In this document: one piece after another, positions 41,701 through 56,270 of the stretch
Numbering within the stretch: position 1 is the stretch's first letter
How the letters are laid out: every line of letters starts with the position of its first letter
NCBI RefSeq assembly: GCF_037038585.1
Contig: NC_092525.1
Location: 28,918,367 to 28,982,366, forward strand
Source of the DNA: Patagioenas fasciata
Taxonomy: Eukaryota; Chordata; Aves; Columbiformes; Columbidae
Length of the DNA stretch: 64,000 bases
Reading direction: 5' to 3'
The notes under the pieces: model-generated
Told to the model about the DNA's origin: nothing
The model's database searches: none
The model's input: only the letters and a program-made list of their open reading frames with translations
Position numbers and translations under genes: made by a program

Positions 41701-44700
41701 ATCAATTACAAGAAAGCACAGGTTTGTAAGAGCTGATTAACAGACATTAAGGATTCCCAGCATCTTGGAAAACACAGCAGAAGTTTAGGATATTGGCGCA
41801 TAGAAGCAATTTGGTATCTTTGAGAACGCAGCTTGGATACCAGCTAGAGGAAACACGAATCCTAGAGAATGGTAGTTTGGCTCCCAAGCTTTCCAGGCTG
41901 GCCACAACACAAAAGCTTCCCACTTTTCAGCCTACAGTCACAAAAATTTCATTTAATTTTCAAGGCATGACTAAAATGATTGGCTATGCTGTAGTCAGTA
42001 TAAAACAAAACCTGTGGTGTCAGCAACAACATAATAAACATTCAGATATTTGCTTAAATGCTTTAATCCCTAATTTTTAGAATCAGATTAAAACCATAAT
42101 CATTATGAAAGAAAATTCATTTTCAAGCCTTTGTTTTATAAGAAGAGCTTTAAAATGTGAAGTCTAAAAGCTTAAAAAACCCAGGGAGAACAGCACCACC
42201 ACCACCCCAAAAAGAAAACCAAAACAAACAAACAAAAAAACCAATCCACACACAAAATGAAATTTCATGATTGCTTGGTGAAGCATTGGTCCCCTGAAAG
42301 AACTCAGAAACAAAAATCTAACACTAAATCATTTATGTAAAACAGACTTCATATTCTATGACAGCTTAGCTGATTCAGTTAAGATCCTTTATTTGCCTTT
42401 ACCCTGTAAAAATTTGCCTTTTAATTCTCAGCTATTAAAATCAACATTGCATTCAATCTGAAATTTGGAGACAATTAAATTTAACACAGTTGAAGTGTTA
42501 AACGGTGAAAATGGCAAGAGGTGAAAGGGAAGAACCAACAGCAAGGGAAATGGAAGCATAAGAAATACTCAGATTTTTTAGCTACAACTCCATGTAGCTA
42601 AGAGGTTCCAGCTGTGCCTTTTCACCATCATCTTAGCAGCTGAGAAATCTCTTCTGCTTCTCAGAATTCTTCAACATTATGAGATATATTACTCCAGATG
42701 CTTTTGAATGTATTTTTTATTCTTATTATTCCTCACAACAATCAAATTTTAATTAAGGAAAAAGCATTTTCCTAGTTCAGATACTTTTTGCTTCTTTAAA
42801 AAGCTGATTGCATATGCTAAATGCAGTACTAAAAAGGAGGAAAAAAACCCAGACCAGTACAATCCAAAGGTTGTTTTAAACTTTCTTAGAAATTACCTTT
42901 TAGTAGTCTTGAGCAGAGCTATTAATCGTGAATTCAGTATTGCATTTAATTTCCTTAGACCAGATTAAGCAACAGAACTGAATGAAGCAAGGCACAAGGG
43001 AAGATACCCACAACATAAGCCTCCCAGGCTTTTATGTTTAGATCAAGGGGTACTGGTTTACAATTCTGTGGATGAAGACAGTGGTGAAGAATCCCAGAAG
43101 GCTTTGAGTAAAGTGCTGGTATCAGTGACAGATCTGATTTTGGCCACCAAATAAAAACAAGGCCAATGTCCTTGTCATAAAATGAATGTAAGTGAAAAGC
43201 TGGAGGACCGCAAGAAATAGAATAGTAAAAATGGGTGAAAGTAAGGTCTCCATTATATAACATAACAGGCTCTTATTCAAATCTAAACAAAAAACCATTG
43301 CTGCCTCAGCAATGAGGCAACGTTTAAAGAGGGGACAGGGGGACAAGAAGTAGTAAAAAGTGTGCAGACCACATCTATGCTGGTTTTTGTTTGAGGGTGG
43401 GTAGTTATTTTTTTGATCTAACCATTTTTAGTGTTTGTGTTCCTAAGTGTCATTTTACCAATAGAGAGATAAAGCTTTTTGAAGAAAAATGGAATTTTTT
43501 TTGTCTGTGACAGTATAACTTTTAATATGATTCAAAAAGGTGCAAAATCCTCCTTTTTGTTAGTCCACTTATTTTCTGATTTTCTTCTTTAAACCTCATT
43601 TAGACAGAGAATTGGGCCCACTTTCCATATGGAATAAAGTCATAAATGCAGCTCTGACCTAGCGCTTCATCTCAAGTGATACAGTCCAAAAGTTCACGTT
43701 TTAGTCATCCCAGTTGTTCTGAGTTCTGTATTAGAAACATAAAAAACGGTATCAAGGTTTATTTCCTTTTACAATTGCTGCATTTTTTGAAACAGTTCCC
43801 CAAAACCTATCAGTTACCAAAAAGGTCTGATGCAAAATATGCAGAATTTCTTTATAACCTTTCCTTCAAAAATAATGTTTAAAAATGTATTTTGCTAAAT
43901 ACATATTTTTTCAATATATTCGCCCATTAGAGGCAAACAAAAATTATTATGGAAATTATTCTAAATTTTATTCTTTTGTAATTTGGTAAAAAGAAGAAAT
44001 TGTAACAAGTAAATGGAATTTTTAAAAAGACAATGAAGTATTTTATGTGGGTATAAGCAGCATTTTACTCTTAAGTCCAATTCTGTCTCAAACCTGAAGG
44101 CAAAATGTTGGGTGTTTTGTTTTCGAAATAAAAGAGTAAACATGCCTATGAAAATCTCTGAAAGACTTGCAAGTTTCTTGAGTAATATTTTATCTACTTT
44201 TAAAACCACTTGTATCAAAAAATGTGAAGTGAACAATGCAGCAGCTGTTAGTTTGCACTGGAAGATGGCAGAACAAGGCAGGTAGCATAAAGCAGAACAG
44301 AAGAGCTGGGGGAAGTGACTGTTTACTAGCACTTCAATAACAATTTGTTTTCAGAAATGGTATTAATAAATAGAAATTAATTTCTATCTCCCTGAGTGCA
44401 ATTCCCAAACTTAGGTGTCAAATTCTGCTCAAGAGAAGCTCCATGGTAACCAGAAGATCTTCAGCAGAATAGTCTGTTTCTTCCCAAATCTAATACTAAA
44501 AGAACACGGGGAGTATATATGATCAAACTTCAGAGTTCTTACATGATGGCATTTCAGTTGGATGCTCACAACCTAGTACAGTTTTTCTTATTTCTCCTAA
44601 ATGCCAACAAAGAAAGCATTTTTTCCTTGTCATTACTGTCTCGGAAAAGCAGCGTGTTTTTAATCACAAAGTAGGTATGCTGACTTTGCTACATGAAAAT

Positions 44701-47700
44701 CAAGCCCTCAAAAAATCAAGTCTTCATTGATACTTTTTTTTGTAGGCCATAAAATGTTGGTAAAAAGTTTTTTTCTAAAATGACAAAGAGTAACAAACGG
44801 ATTGTTTGTTTACATTCAATTCATATAACCACATTTTCATTCCTTGTCCTCAGGAGTAATTTCTTTGTCATTTGGCTTCATGAAAAACAAATTCATTGTT
44901 AATAATAAATATAACCTGACCAACAACAGCTGGTAACACAGACATCATCAGCTTTTGTACCTTCTTATAAAAGGTTCTTTTTTCTCAGTGGCATTGTTTC
45001 TTCAGCTTAAAAGAAAGCAGCAGCCATGCAGATAGTCTCTTGAGCAAACCTTTCACCAAATACTTCACTGAACCTAACAGAAATAATAATGCATAATTTC
45101 TCAAGCAACAATCCCCACCACCAGTTTAAACCTCAAAGTACATGAAAGCATCTAGACAGCTATCAAAGAATGAAATGCACTCCTGCCATACAGAAACCAA
45201 CTGCTCTGCAGTGACAAAAAGCCCAGAGGCAGGACATCTGAATCACTCATTAAATGCCAGGGCAACAGTGCTGCTTCAGTCATTTAGATGAACAACAGTT
45301 ACTGGATCATGGCTGAGGACCCCCTACAGTCTCCCCAAACAGCTCTGTCTGCGCTACATTTTTTCCTATACATAAAGCAGTCTTCCTCACCAAGCTACAG
45401 TGTCTCCTGCCCCTTCTACATCCAGCAAGCATAAAGATTTTTACCAAACTTCTGTCTCAAGGCAAAATCGCTCTGTAGACATACCCTGGGCTAGGAGATA
45501 AAGAAATACAGGGAGCAATCTTAAGAAAGAAACCTGTAACAGAGAAGATATTAAATGTATTGTAATATCTAGATGTTTAAAATTATTTTGTTCCTTACCC
45601 TACCTGAAACATTCTAGAAAATGAAAAAGCAAGAATGACAGGTCATGGGTAGGGCTCAGGAGACTTCAGTTTCAGACCCTCGCCATCACTTACTTTCCCT
45701 CAGCTTCGTTTTGGCCTCAGAATGAATGCACAAGCTTAAACCGGGACAGTTTATCCATACATAAGCAAAAGAGGAAGGAAGAAAATTGAGATCAATGTAC
45801 AGATGAAAGGAACATCACCAAATAAACCAATCAAATCCCAATATTGCAGCGACAACTATCCAACAATATTTAGTATTTTGCCTTGTAAAAATGAATTACC
45901 ATACTGTGAATTATTAAAATTTTTCATTTAATCATTTAGACTACCTCACTACATTACTGCAGGATATACTTCACAGTAAAGCAGAGCCCAGTCTGATTCA
46001 TGTATAGACAGGGGGAACAGAAAGAATCCCCCTTTAGGGGAAAGGACGAGTGGACAGAAAAAGAAAAAACTGCAATCAATAGAAAAGAGGGCCTTTTGTG
46101 TTAAAACACAATGTCTCAGGTAAATGCTAAGTCATTATTTTTCATTTATATGTTATTTTTCTTAACACGGAAGATAATGGGCCTGGCTTAGAAAAAAAAA
46201 TATGCTAACCAAATAGACTTTTTTTCCTAAGTATTTGTGTACAAGTGCAGAAGTCATATAAAGAAGTATTTCATTTTATCTTTGGTTAACCCATTGATTC
46301 CAATAAATTTCAGTCATTTTTATAAACACAGTTACACTGTCCAGTGTTTTCATGGCACAGTTCCCCTCCAGAAAAATAAAAATAAGAAACGTGAGGGATT
46401 CCAGTATATTCCCATTACTGTCTCCAGCAGGAAGTGAGAAATGGGATTAATCGGTATTTTTCATCAGAAGGTGTCATAGTGCATTGTTGCACTTTTTTCA
46501 ACAAGTGTTCAGTAACTATGCTATCAAAACAAGCATTGTTGCAATTTTATCATGCTAATATTATAGATCAAAGATTTTTCTCTTTGACAGTGCTACACAC
46601 ACATAAAATGTCACTTGTGATATCAAACACAACCTATTTCACCTTGAAAAAAAAAACACTGTCCAGAAAGGGACAATTTAAGAGAATCTTGCTTTAAATA
46701 CTGAGGGATGGCTGAAGCTAAGAGAGGTATACAGTAAAATGTTACCATCTCCAAAGAAACTGTTTACCAACTACTATTTTACATTCCCCTAAGGAACTCC
46801 TCATTAGAAACTTTTTGTCTTCATTGGACTTTGTTAGGATTTTGGGGTTTGCTGCTAAAAGAAAAGTTAATATACTTTATATATCACAATTGTATTTAAA
46901 CAGTACCCTAATTCTTAAATGCACCTATTTATTTCAACTACTTGGTACAATGACACAGAAGTTTCAGCTCAGCACGATTAACAAACAAAAAAAATAGAGA
47001 ACAAAGTACAGCCACAGTCAACATTGTCTTACAGTCACTGTAACTAAATTTATAACTATTTTGTATATTAGAATTATACAAAGAAACACAAAAGGTTGGA
47101 AGGTGCTGCAGAAAATACTGAAAAAGACATATGGAATACTGATCACTTCATGGCAGGATAACAATAGCACCCATAAAATATTTAAATATACCAGTATCTA
47201 TTGTGGAAAAGAGAAAAGCATCCATAAATAGGATTGGCATTAAGGTGACAAAGGAAAATGTAAAGCAGAATAGTTCATGCAAAGAATCTGTATTTGCCTA
47301 AAGCATGATCTTTTCAAACTGTATTGACACATGCAGAGGGAGAAAAAAATTCACTCAAGAACAAGACAAAATTAGACACAGTTTGGAGACAATTCCATCA
47401 GTAATATTATTTTAATGACACTTTATCCAGTGTCCAGCAGAAAAACTAGTAATCACATGTGAAACTGTTTGAAAAATATATCCTCCTGCGTAGAGCAGAA
47501 CGCAAAGCATTTCTGCAACGGCCTTCTGAAACAGCTCACTGACAGAAGCCTGCTGTGACCTTAGTGACTGAAATATTAAACTTTGCAACTATATTTAATA
47601 AATAATAATTTTGAAGACTAAAACCTATGTTCACAGTATTTGTTTATGCAATAGGTCCCATTTTCTACAGCAACACAAACTCATCGAAATAGAGGCCAAA

Positions 47701-50700
47701 ATGCTAGCAAATTAATTGGACCATGCCGCCTTGAAAAACATTCGCAGGTGTCAATTGCCAGTATGTGCTTGTAAATATGGTTTGTAGGAAAGCTCCCATA
47801 AAGACTGCCACATTATGCAGATCACATTAAATAATTTCTTGTTTAAGCTACAAATCTAATGCTTATATTACCTATAAACCATTAGCCTGAATAATCTCAT
47901 GGGAATGGTAATTACGGATATAAAGTCCTTCATCTCAATTAGATGGAATATACAAACAGTAAGTAGTGAATAACTCTCCATAAACAAAACCCCGCTACCA
48001 TTAAAGAGATCAAAATTTGTTGTTGTTACTTACATATTGGGGCAAACAAATAATTACAAAAATGAAAATGAACCCAATCACAATTCAGCAGCATGCGAAG
48101 TCTGAATGTTTAACTTGTAATGGGTCTGCAGGGCAACCACAGTGATGGGATGAGAAATGGATCTGAATATCTCCGGAAATCATAAACTGTTCTAGATCTT
48201 GCTCAAGAAAGTTTAAGTAATTAAGAGATCAGCACATACTTTGGGAAGAGGAACCAGCTTTCACCCAGCCCTAGGGCTGCACAGGCACACAACCACTTTC
48301 TCATCACACAGCCCTCATACGTACTGATAAACCTACTCCTGATTTTAACCACACAGCATCCCACTAGAGCTGTAAAGGAATGTTGAGTCACCTTCATTGC
48401 ACAGATAATGAAATTAACCACATCCCAGAATAATCTCGTATGTGCTTTCTAAACAAATATTTTAGTACAAGTAGTGCGTATCTCACTTAAAAGGAGATCA
48501 GGAACAGAGGTGCTCTACATGAATGTGCATTTTACAGGGGGCTCAGTTGAACTTTGAAACAAATATTTATCATTACCTCGAAAAAATTTAGCAAGAGATA
48601 TTATTTTTGGAGTAAAAAGCCAAGAGTCTTCATCTGCAGATGCTGCAATGCTAATTCGCATTAACATGACTCCAGTGAAGTAGAAAAGTTTCTAACCAAT
48701 AATAAATAGGAGAGTTGCTAGTAGATGAATGAAGTTAATTAAACACAGTACCAAGGTGCTCTGAGACCTAGTTAGTATACAAGGAAGGAAAACAGTAATC
48801 AACATCATTTCCTCCCATTTCCAATTTTCTGTTTGAAAATAACCTCTTCATTTGCAAACCCACTCTTCTATTTTATGGTCATGACACTCTTCTTCCTCCA
48901 AAAGCTTATTATGCTTAAAACAAAATTCAGAAGAAGATAAAAAAAAATTGTCATTCAGCAGTTTGTAACCAAGAAGCTCCTGCAAGATAGGTTTCCTTTA
49001 GCTATAGCTACACAAAGACATATAAGCAGCTGTCTATGAAATACATAAAAAGAAATTTTCTCACCTAATCCCAAAATGATTTCCAACCTTGCATGCAGTC
49101 TGAACTGATAGAAAGTAATGACTCATGATAAAACAATGAAGGTCCAATGATGGATTTTTCAAAAGAAACACCAAATCTCATTCTACTCCTTAACTGTGAA
49201 GTAAGAGCAGAACAATGTATTTTAGTACTGTGTCCTGTTAGCAAAGGTTATTTTCCAAGTAGCCACACTTATATTTCTCCAGAGAGGAAAATAATCTAAT
49301 AGCTCATCACTGAATTCTTATTTTTATTTTTAAATATCCCACTTTTCTATTTGAGGAACTTAATTCACAAGCTGTAATGTGTGTTTGTATTCTCCTTTCT
49401 TTTTCCTTAATAACAGGTGAGAGAATTCTCAGTTAAATAGGTCTTTTTCCAGTTCATCAGTAAAGTTACTAATCATGAGTAAAGCTAGGATCTGATTTTC
49501 TACTACAGTGTGTATATAAACCTCCTGCCGATGTGAGCAGAAGATCTGTGTGTGTAAGGGTTCCTGGAACACCCAGAATACACAAACTTCATAAAGTACT
49601 GAAGACTAACTCTTTGCACGCCTTATAACAGAAATCATCTCTGTTATTCACAGTATCACTCAAAACATAAGGAAGTGTGTGCACCCTGGGCAAGGTAAGG
49701 GTGTATGAGCAAGTGCAGATAATAGGAGAAAAAAAATGAAATAAAATTATGTATGTTGTTAAACAAAGTCAAGTTTACAGACAAGATCTTTGCACCAGAT
49801 GTAGTTACATATGAAGTGCACCGCACCAAATGCTCATCACAGCAAACAAAGGCCCCACCATCAGAAAAAGTTTGATAATTAGAAAAAATATATCAATGTG
49901 TGCACACAAGAAAGGGGATGTGTTTCTATGCTACTGCTTTATTAAAAAAATCCTGCTTAATATCTGTACAATTGCACATTCCTGGATCTAGTTTCTGTTC
50001 TTAAAGTATCGATCCTTTCTTTTGCTTTCTACTGAACAGAATGCCACTGGATTCTCTATTTTAGTAGGTTCAACAACATATTCTATAACTTAATTAAATT
50101 ATCATCAATGACCTTCCTGAATGCTCTCTATCCTTAAAGTTTTTCTTTTTGTCTGCATTTTAATGCAAGATTTCTTTCTCCCCATAACTACAACTCCAGG
50201 CTTTATTCTGCAGTTAGGTAACATTTTCTCTTTCATGCCTTTTTGAAAACAAAAAACCTCTTCCTAATGTCTGTGCATTATAACCTTTAGGCAAGAGTAT
50301 TGTCAAGTTGACATATAAAATTTCCCTAAGTGTCTTTCAAGAGCTTTGAATGTCTTTCAGTTACGACAGTCTTAAATCATGGCTTTGAGGAAAAAAATGT
50401 TATTAGTTCAAACAATCCAAATGCCTGTGTTACCATTTGCTTCTGGTTATTGATTCCCTAAATATATGCTTTAACCTTGATACTAAATAGAAAGATGTAA
50501 TGATTTGATTTTTAATAACATATGATGTACGCATTTCTACTCCATTGCAGATTTAAAAACTACTAAAAAACGTAACTTGATAAGATGCAAGGCATGGGGA
50601 TACAAAACTATCACACGTATTGCCGCAATGTCAGATTCATTCTCCATTCTGTGGTGAGTGAGCTTTACATAATCCTAGATCTATTTCACTCAGCAAAGAT

Positions 50701-50889
50701 TAAAGAGAGGAAAATAACCCTCTGTGAAACGTTTGAGCTTGAGTGTGAAGAAAAATGTACATCAATGTCAGCATTATTTTTTCCAAGACTAATCTTCCAG
50801 CAATCACAACTGAAACTTTTAAAGTACCACTATGAAGTATGTATATACAATGGGTATTCCTATAGATGTCCATGTCTTTGGGACATAGT
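38736..50889. other. Gene-free AT-rich DNA
   Basis: No recognisable gene or mobile element in 12 kb. It holds a short period-23 duplication at 38930-38970 and A/C-rich low-complexity DNA at about 42199-42243. Frames reach 123 codons (43961-44332, minus) but are compositionally plain and have no family signature. Confidence 0.55.
38930..38970. repeat. Period-23 tandem duplication
   Basis: The word AATGATTTCTCTTGGAT occurs at 38930 and again at 38953, giving just under two copies of a 23-bp unit. It is short and probably a replication-slippage product. Confidence 0.8.
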
Positions 50890-51010
50890 CATCTTCTGAT
50901 GTCCAAGAGCAGCCTGGAACAATCTTTGCAGTGTTATCACTCCCAAAGGGAACTGGTGACACCTTCGGTGTCTCGCGGCTGAGGCTGACTGCCAGGAGAA
51001 TTGACAAAAC
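50890..51010 (-). other. CpG-bearing block with perfect hairpin, possible repeat fragment
   Basis: A GC-richer patch in AT-rich DNA. It contains a perfect inverted repeat, GACACC TTC GGTGTC, at 50958-50972, followed by a TCTCGCGGC run. On the minus strand it reads CCGCGAGACACCGAAGG and continues into CCCTTTGGGAGTGATAACA. The style is that of an avian LTR or other CpG-rich repeat, but I cannot assign it to a family. It shows no long coding frame of note. Confidence 0.2.
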
Positions 51011-54000
51011 ACAATCCAGGCAAGTGAGTTAGGGTCTCAAGTTAAAAGTATGAACTTCCTGGTTCCTACACTTTCTCAAAGGAAAAAATGATCACCCCCA
51101 AAAGACCATGACCAGGAGCCTCATTTAAAATATTCTGGCTCATACTCTGGAGAAGTGTATTTGTCTCTATCAGTTCTCACAAAAAAGACCTTATGGGCTG
51201 TCCTTACTGCATTTTGGGACATAAAGAATACTACCTTAAGTTCTGTGGTGTAGTAATCCCTGCACCACTAATACTGAACAACACGGCACATTATGTAAAG
51301 CTTGCTGGTAAAGATTTCTTCATTCAAAGAAAAAAATTTATCCCCCCTCCTGACTTCCCTCATCACTCTCTTGAATAGTAACAAGTAGAAATAAGATGCT
51401 ATTCAGGCTGGTCTTTTATTAGGCTGGATTATCTTGATTCAGGAAAAGTCAGTTTATTAGTAGCCCTGTGGCATCTCCCAAGTTAATACTCTCCTAAAAA
51501 CAACCAAAGTACCCCAAACTTTCTTCTTCCCAATGACTACTACTTACAAGTTTCCTTTCAAATTTGCCTGAGGGCAAGAGGCTGACCAAATAGTTCACTG
51601 ACGCTGATAGCTCTCCACATCTGCAGTCATTTTTATGGCTTTTGTCACGAGATCTGGGACATAGAGAATACGAAAGGAAGTCAGGTACTGAAGAACTAGC
51701 TGCACAAGCTAAAGCCACAATGAAAGATTCTAGCAGGAAAAATAATTACTCAGTAAGTCTCCTTGGACCTATTCTAGGATAATTTCAGTAAGATAACTTT
51801 ACATATTCATGAATTCAAAAAAATGCCATCTGCAACAAAAAGACTGGAAAAATTGAATCACCTTTCCTTATCAGTATCTCACAGTCATGTGTAAACCTGA
51901 TGAAATCTATGCTGCAGCCTGTGCCTGCTCTACAGAAATGACTTGCAGGTGTGAAAAAATTTGTTTCAAATACCGAATAACTTCACAGGTTATTTTTTTT
52001 AAGCAAAAGACACTAAGAGACATAAAATGTATACCAGATCAGCAACCATATCTTTTTTAAAAAATTTATTTCCATAAGGCTCCATTACATATCTTCTCCC
52101 AATTTTGTTCTATTTCCAGAATTCAATTTCCATAACTATTTGTACAACCTAAACTCATCTGTTGAAAGATTTGTACAGCCTCTTTCATCATATTGCTAAC
52201 GCATTCCGGTACTGACTGATAGCATCTCTTTCTACTACATTCTGGTTCTCCATACAATGAAGAGCATTAACATAAAGCAGGCATACTCATTTTCATATCA
52301 TTGATGATAAGGTGGGTTTTAAACAAGCAATTATACAGGTTTACAGTTGTTAATTCCAATGACCCCACTGGAATTTTCTCTCTTTCCAACCAGTATTTGA
52401 GAAAAGAGAATTCATCCTTTACTGCTATGTTTAGAACTTTATGTTCTGGGTCAAAATGGGATTTTACAAAAAAATTTAACTTCCTTTATATTTTTCCTTT
52501 TTAGATGAAGCACATCACTAGTAGTGCCAAAGTCCACATTAATCTTGAGCCCTCTGTTAAGAGGACAAGTCCTTTTCTTTCATTCTCTGCTGAGAGCTCC
52601 ATGTCTATCAAATCAAGGAACCACATTTTATGACAGAAGCAATCAATTCACTAACTATAATTTATTGTTTCCCCATAACACAAATCCAAGTACACAGAAT
52701 CACAGACAGCCTGCACATTGTCATGTTTCACTGTGAAAATAAACAAAAACAGAGACTGTGTTTCCAAATGTTCTGTACATTTCCTGGTAAGGTTTTCCCA
52801 CTCAATCATAACTATTTATTGTGATGAGTTACAAGGTCAATTAAAATCATACCCAGTCACTCCAACAATCTATAAAAAAGGAACATTTAGGAACTCACAC
52901 AGAGGATACAGAGGCAGAGTCAACTCAAGTACATGTCTGTGTAGACCGCAAAGAAAAGAGAAAAAAAAGTCTGCTACATTCCTGATGCTAATATTTAGGA
53001 AAGCTACAATATCCTACAGCCTTTGAAGAAAAATGTCTTCTCAGCCTTTCAGGCATATAGCCACATATACAAGTCTTGAAAACTTATCTGACCTACAGGA
53101 CATCTCAGCTAAATAAAAGGCAACAACAGCACTCCTTCAAAATACACATTTGCAATAGGAGGGTAGAGCACTTTCAATAAATATATTCTCCTAACTACAA
53201 ATCTTATAATTTTTTCCTTTTATCTGTGTGAAATATTCAGAAAAATACTCTAAAATGTATAGGAGATTCAATATGACTACACATTATTGAATTGTCGTAG
53301 ACTTCCCAAATCAAAACTTCCTTTGTCTTTATTAGCAGATATGAGCTTCAAAATCTGACATTTTTGTTACACATGTTTTGATTTACATATTTCATTTTGT
53401 TACTATATGCATGTTAAAAGATGACACAAAATGTGAATAAAGTCATCCCATGTATTGTCAGAAACACCCATGGGTAATGGCAAATTCACACCACATTCTT
53501 TGAAAGCTTCCTTAATAGTTACAGGGTATTTGAGTCTGACTTATTAACTATCACTCCTCACCCCTGAAGTTCTGTTTCTGACCAGACTTCTATACTATGC
53601 TAATTAGAAATAAGAACCTGATTGTAACATTGCCATATTTTTTTGAGATGGTCTTTATTTTGGCCATTTTTTACACAGAATTGCAAGTTTCAGGCAAATT
53701 TATGCTATTAACTCTTCCTAGTAGCAGAAACTTGCTTCATGTTAGGCAAATAACTGGACACTCCTGCATAACCTGTTGAGAAATAAGTTTACTAATAATG
53801 TATACAAAAGCTTTTATTAATGAGAATAGGTCAAACACAACCAGTATAAAACTGTAAATCTAATCTAGTTATGCACTGAACAGCAGATCTACAATTTTTT
53901 TTTTCCTTTCGGAATAGACATATTTTTCTCCTCTGCTCTGTCACTAGTTTTCCTTGATCTGCTGGATCAAGGCAGTATGCCAGAGCATCTACCAGCCTCC

Positions 54001-56063
54001 AGTTCAGTGGGTATTCCAGACTTCTTCATTTGCACTATGCACATTACATCAGGCAGTCCTCAACATTGTCCAACTCCTCCAGAATATTTATGATGTTGCC
54101 TCTGACAAGTTACAGAGATTTACTAGTACTGTAAAAACAGATGGTATGTGTGCCAGTCCAGATAAACCATTTTGGAGCAATCTTGAGATGCTTTCCACAC
54201 TTCAGTGAAAATCAGCACCCACATTTCAACATTCAATTGGCATTTAACGTAAATTTGTGTGAAATAATAATCTAAAGTCTACAGCTTAATAAATAATAAA
54301 TTATATAATGATAAACTGGAAAGAACTAGAGAAAAATTATAGGATTGAAAAAAACTGCTATCTATCCTGTATTAGGAATTTTATACTATAAGATTGCTGG
54401 AGTAAAAAAACTACTTCATCATGCCCTATCTTAAATACCTACAAAAGGCATATAAATAAAACAATCCTATCAGACAGAGGTAGTAAAAAAAATTGTTAAA
54501 AAAGTCAATCTAAAAATTAAATTAAAGGTTTTAATAGAAAAAAAAAAAAGCGCATTAACATGTAGGAGCCTTAGCACTGTAAGAAAAAAATGTATGAGTG
54601 AAAAAAAGCCCACACTGTTCTTTAGAAATTAATGTTACCATTACTACATAGATCAGACAGAAACACAGAAAAAGAACACTCTTTCTCTACAAGATATTCT
54701 TTACTTACCTGTCCCAAGAGAAGATGCAGGTCTGAATCCTGCACACTAACTCCTTTCAAAAAGGTGGAATTCTTATTTCCTTACACTTTCCTGTTAACTT
54801 GATTTCTACACTTTATCATATATTAATCACTGAAAGATTAAAGTCAATTTATCACTATTGTATCAGCTATACATTATTAAACAACGGAAAGCCCATCAGA
54901 GGTAATACAAGAGAAGCCCTTTTTAATTTACTACGGGTTCTCTTGTAAAACACTCATTTAAATATAATTAATATAACATTGCAGTCAAGAATAGTATGAT
55001 CAAATGACATGCAATATTCCTGCTAATTCCTGTGAACCAACGCAGAAAAATGTTGAGGGAGTAGTAGCCAAGTAGCAAACCCAAAGGTACTCCATGGGTT
55101 CCTATCAGTGTCAAAAGCACAAGGTTTTATTTCGGAAGGTCTTTGAAAAGAGGAACTATGACCAAAATGTGTGGTACACTATTTTTTCATTCAAACAATC
55201 CATATGAGATCTTAAATAATTTCTTTCATCCATCCTTTCTTTATTCACTTTTTACAAACACTCAGGCAATCAAGTTTCACCCCTACAGAGGTTCACAGAA
55301 GAGCAATTGCAAACAAATCTATGAAAATACTCAAAAGAAATTCAATGCAAACTCCCCTCTGCATGAAAGATGACAACATGGTCAAAGAGTTGGGGACCAG
55401 AAGGAAAAACATGAAGGGTTTTATTTTTTTCATTTCTTACTTGCATTCTTGCTACAGTAACTGAACTAACTTAGTAGTTATATAGAATATTTTAAAATCA
55501 ACCCAGATAATTCAAATTATACTAAAATAATTTTATTTAAAAAAAAAACCCTATATTTAAAAAGCAACAACCCAAGCCTTATCCAAATATTCAAATGGTA
55601 ATAAGCTCGAGAAAAATTAAATATAATTATTATTTCATTTCTCCAAAATCACATTAAATAATGTTAATTCAATATTTTTCTTTTTTGCTTTTTTGCACTA
55701 TAGCAACCCTAATAAAATGCACAGACCAGACCCATCCGTAAAGCCAGCAGGAAAACTCCCAGTGAATGAAGAGGAGGAAAGATCATTCCCCTGTCAAGGT
55801 AAAATTACAGAGAAAGGAAAGAAAAATGTACAGATTAAATTTACTTAACAGTCAGAACTAGTCTAAGAGGCAAGAAGTATTTTATCTGTGATTTCACCTC
55901 TATGAAAGAGTTGCAGAATAAAACAATGATGACACTGAAATCCAACTCTAGATTCAGATATTCATCAAGGTGCAGATGACAGAAAACTATCTTGGACATG
56001 TAACAGAACAAATAAAATACAAGTAGTAAGAAGACACTGTAACTGTGCTATTCTGAACCCTGA
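51011..56063. other. Gene-free AT-rich DNA
   Basis: No recognisable gene or mobile element. Short frames such as 52718-53026 (102 codons) and 53954-54208 (84 codons) have no family signature. An A12 run lies at 54538-54549. Confidence 0.55.
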
Positions 56064-56270
56064 TTAACTTCTAACAAAATAAAATGTATAGTACTCAAAT
56101 TTTGCTGATGGAGCATCATCAGGGGCCTTGCAGGCATACTTGACATGAGCAGCAGGAAATAATTCATTCAGAGTTGTAGTTTCTAGATACTGGGCACTAC
56201 TCCTGTTGTAGCTATAGTCACTGACCAGTCGCAGCCCAACAGGACCCAGAGAAATGAAACTGAATTTCAA
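56064..56270 (-). other. Unidentified 68-codon frame, exon- or pseudogene-like
   Basis: The predicted peptide is unusually protein-like for this window: rich in Tyr, Ser and Ala, no homopolymer runs, and a mixed hydrophilic C-terminal half. On the minus strand it opens just after a weak acceptor-like GAAATTCAG and ends at a TAA. A GC-balanced composition between AT-rich flanks adds slight support. I see no membrane segment, no signal peptide and no motif that names a family. It may be a terminal exon, a decayed retrocopy or chance. Confidence 0.15.

Noticed and set aside
42199..42243. A/C-rich tract resembling a retroposon tail
   Set aside because: No element body is recognisable next to it; similar tracts at about 2080-2115 and 20517-20560 suggest ordinary low-complexity DNA.
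43961..44332. 123-codon minus-strand frame
   Set aside because: Hydrophobic Leu/Phe-rich composition expected of AT-rich non-coding DNA; no motif or supporting signal.
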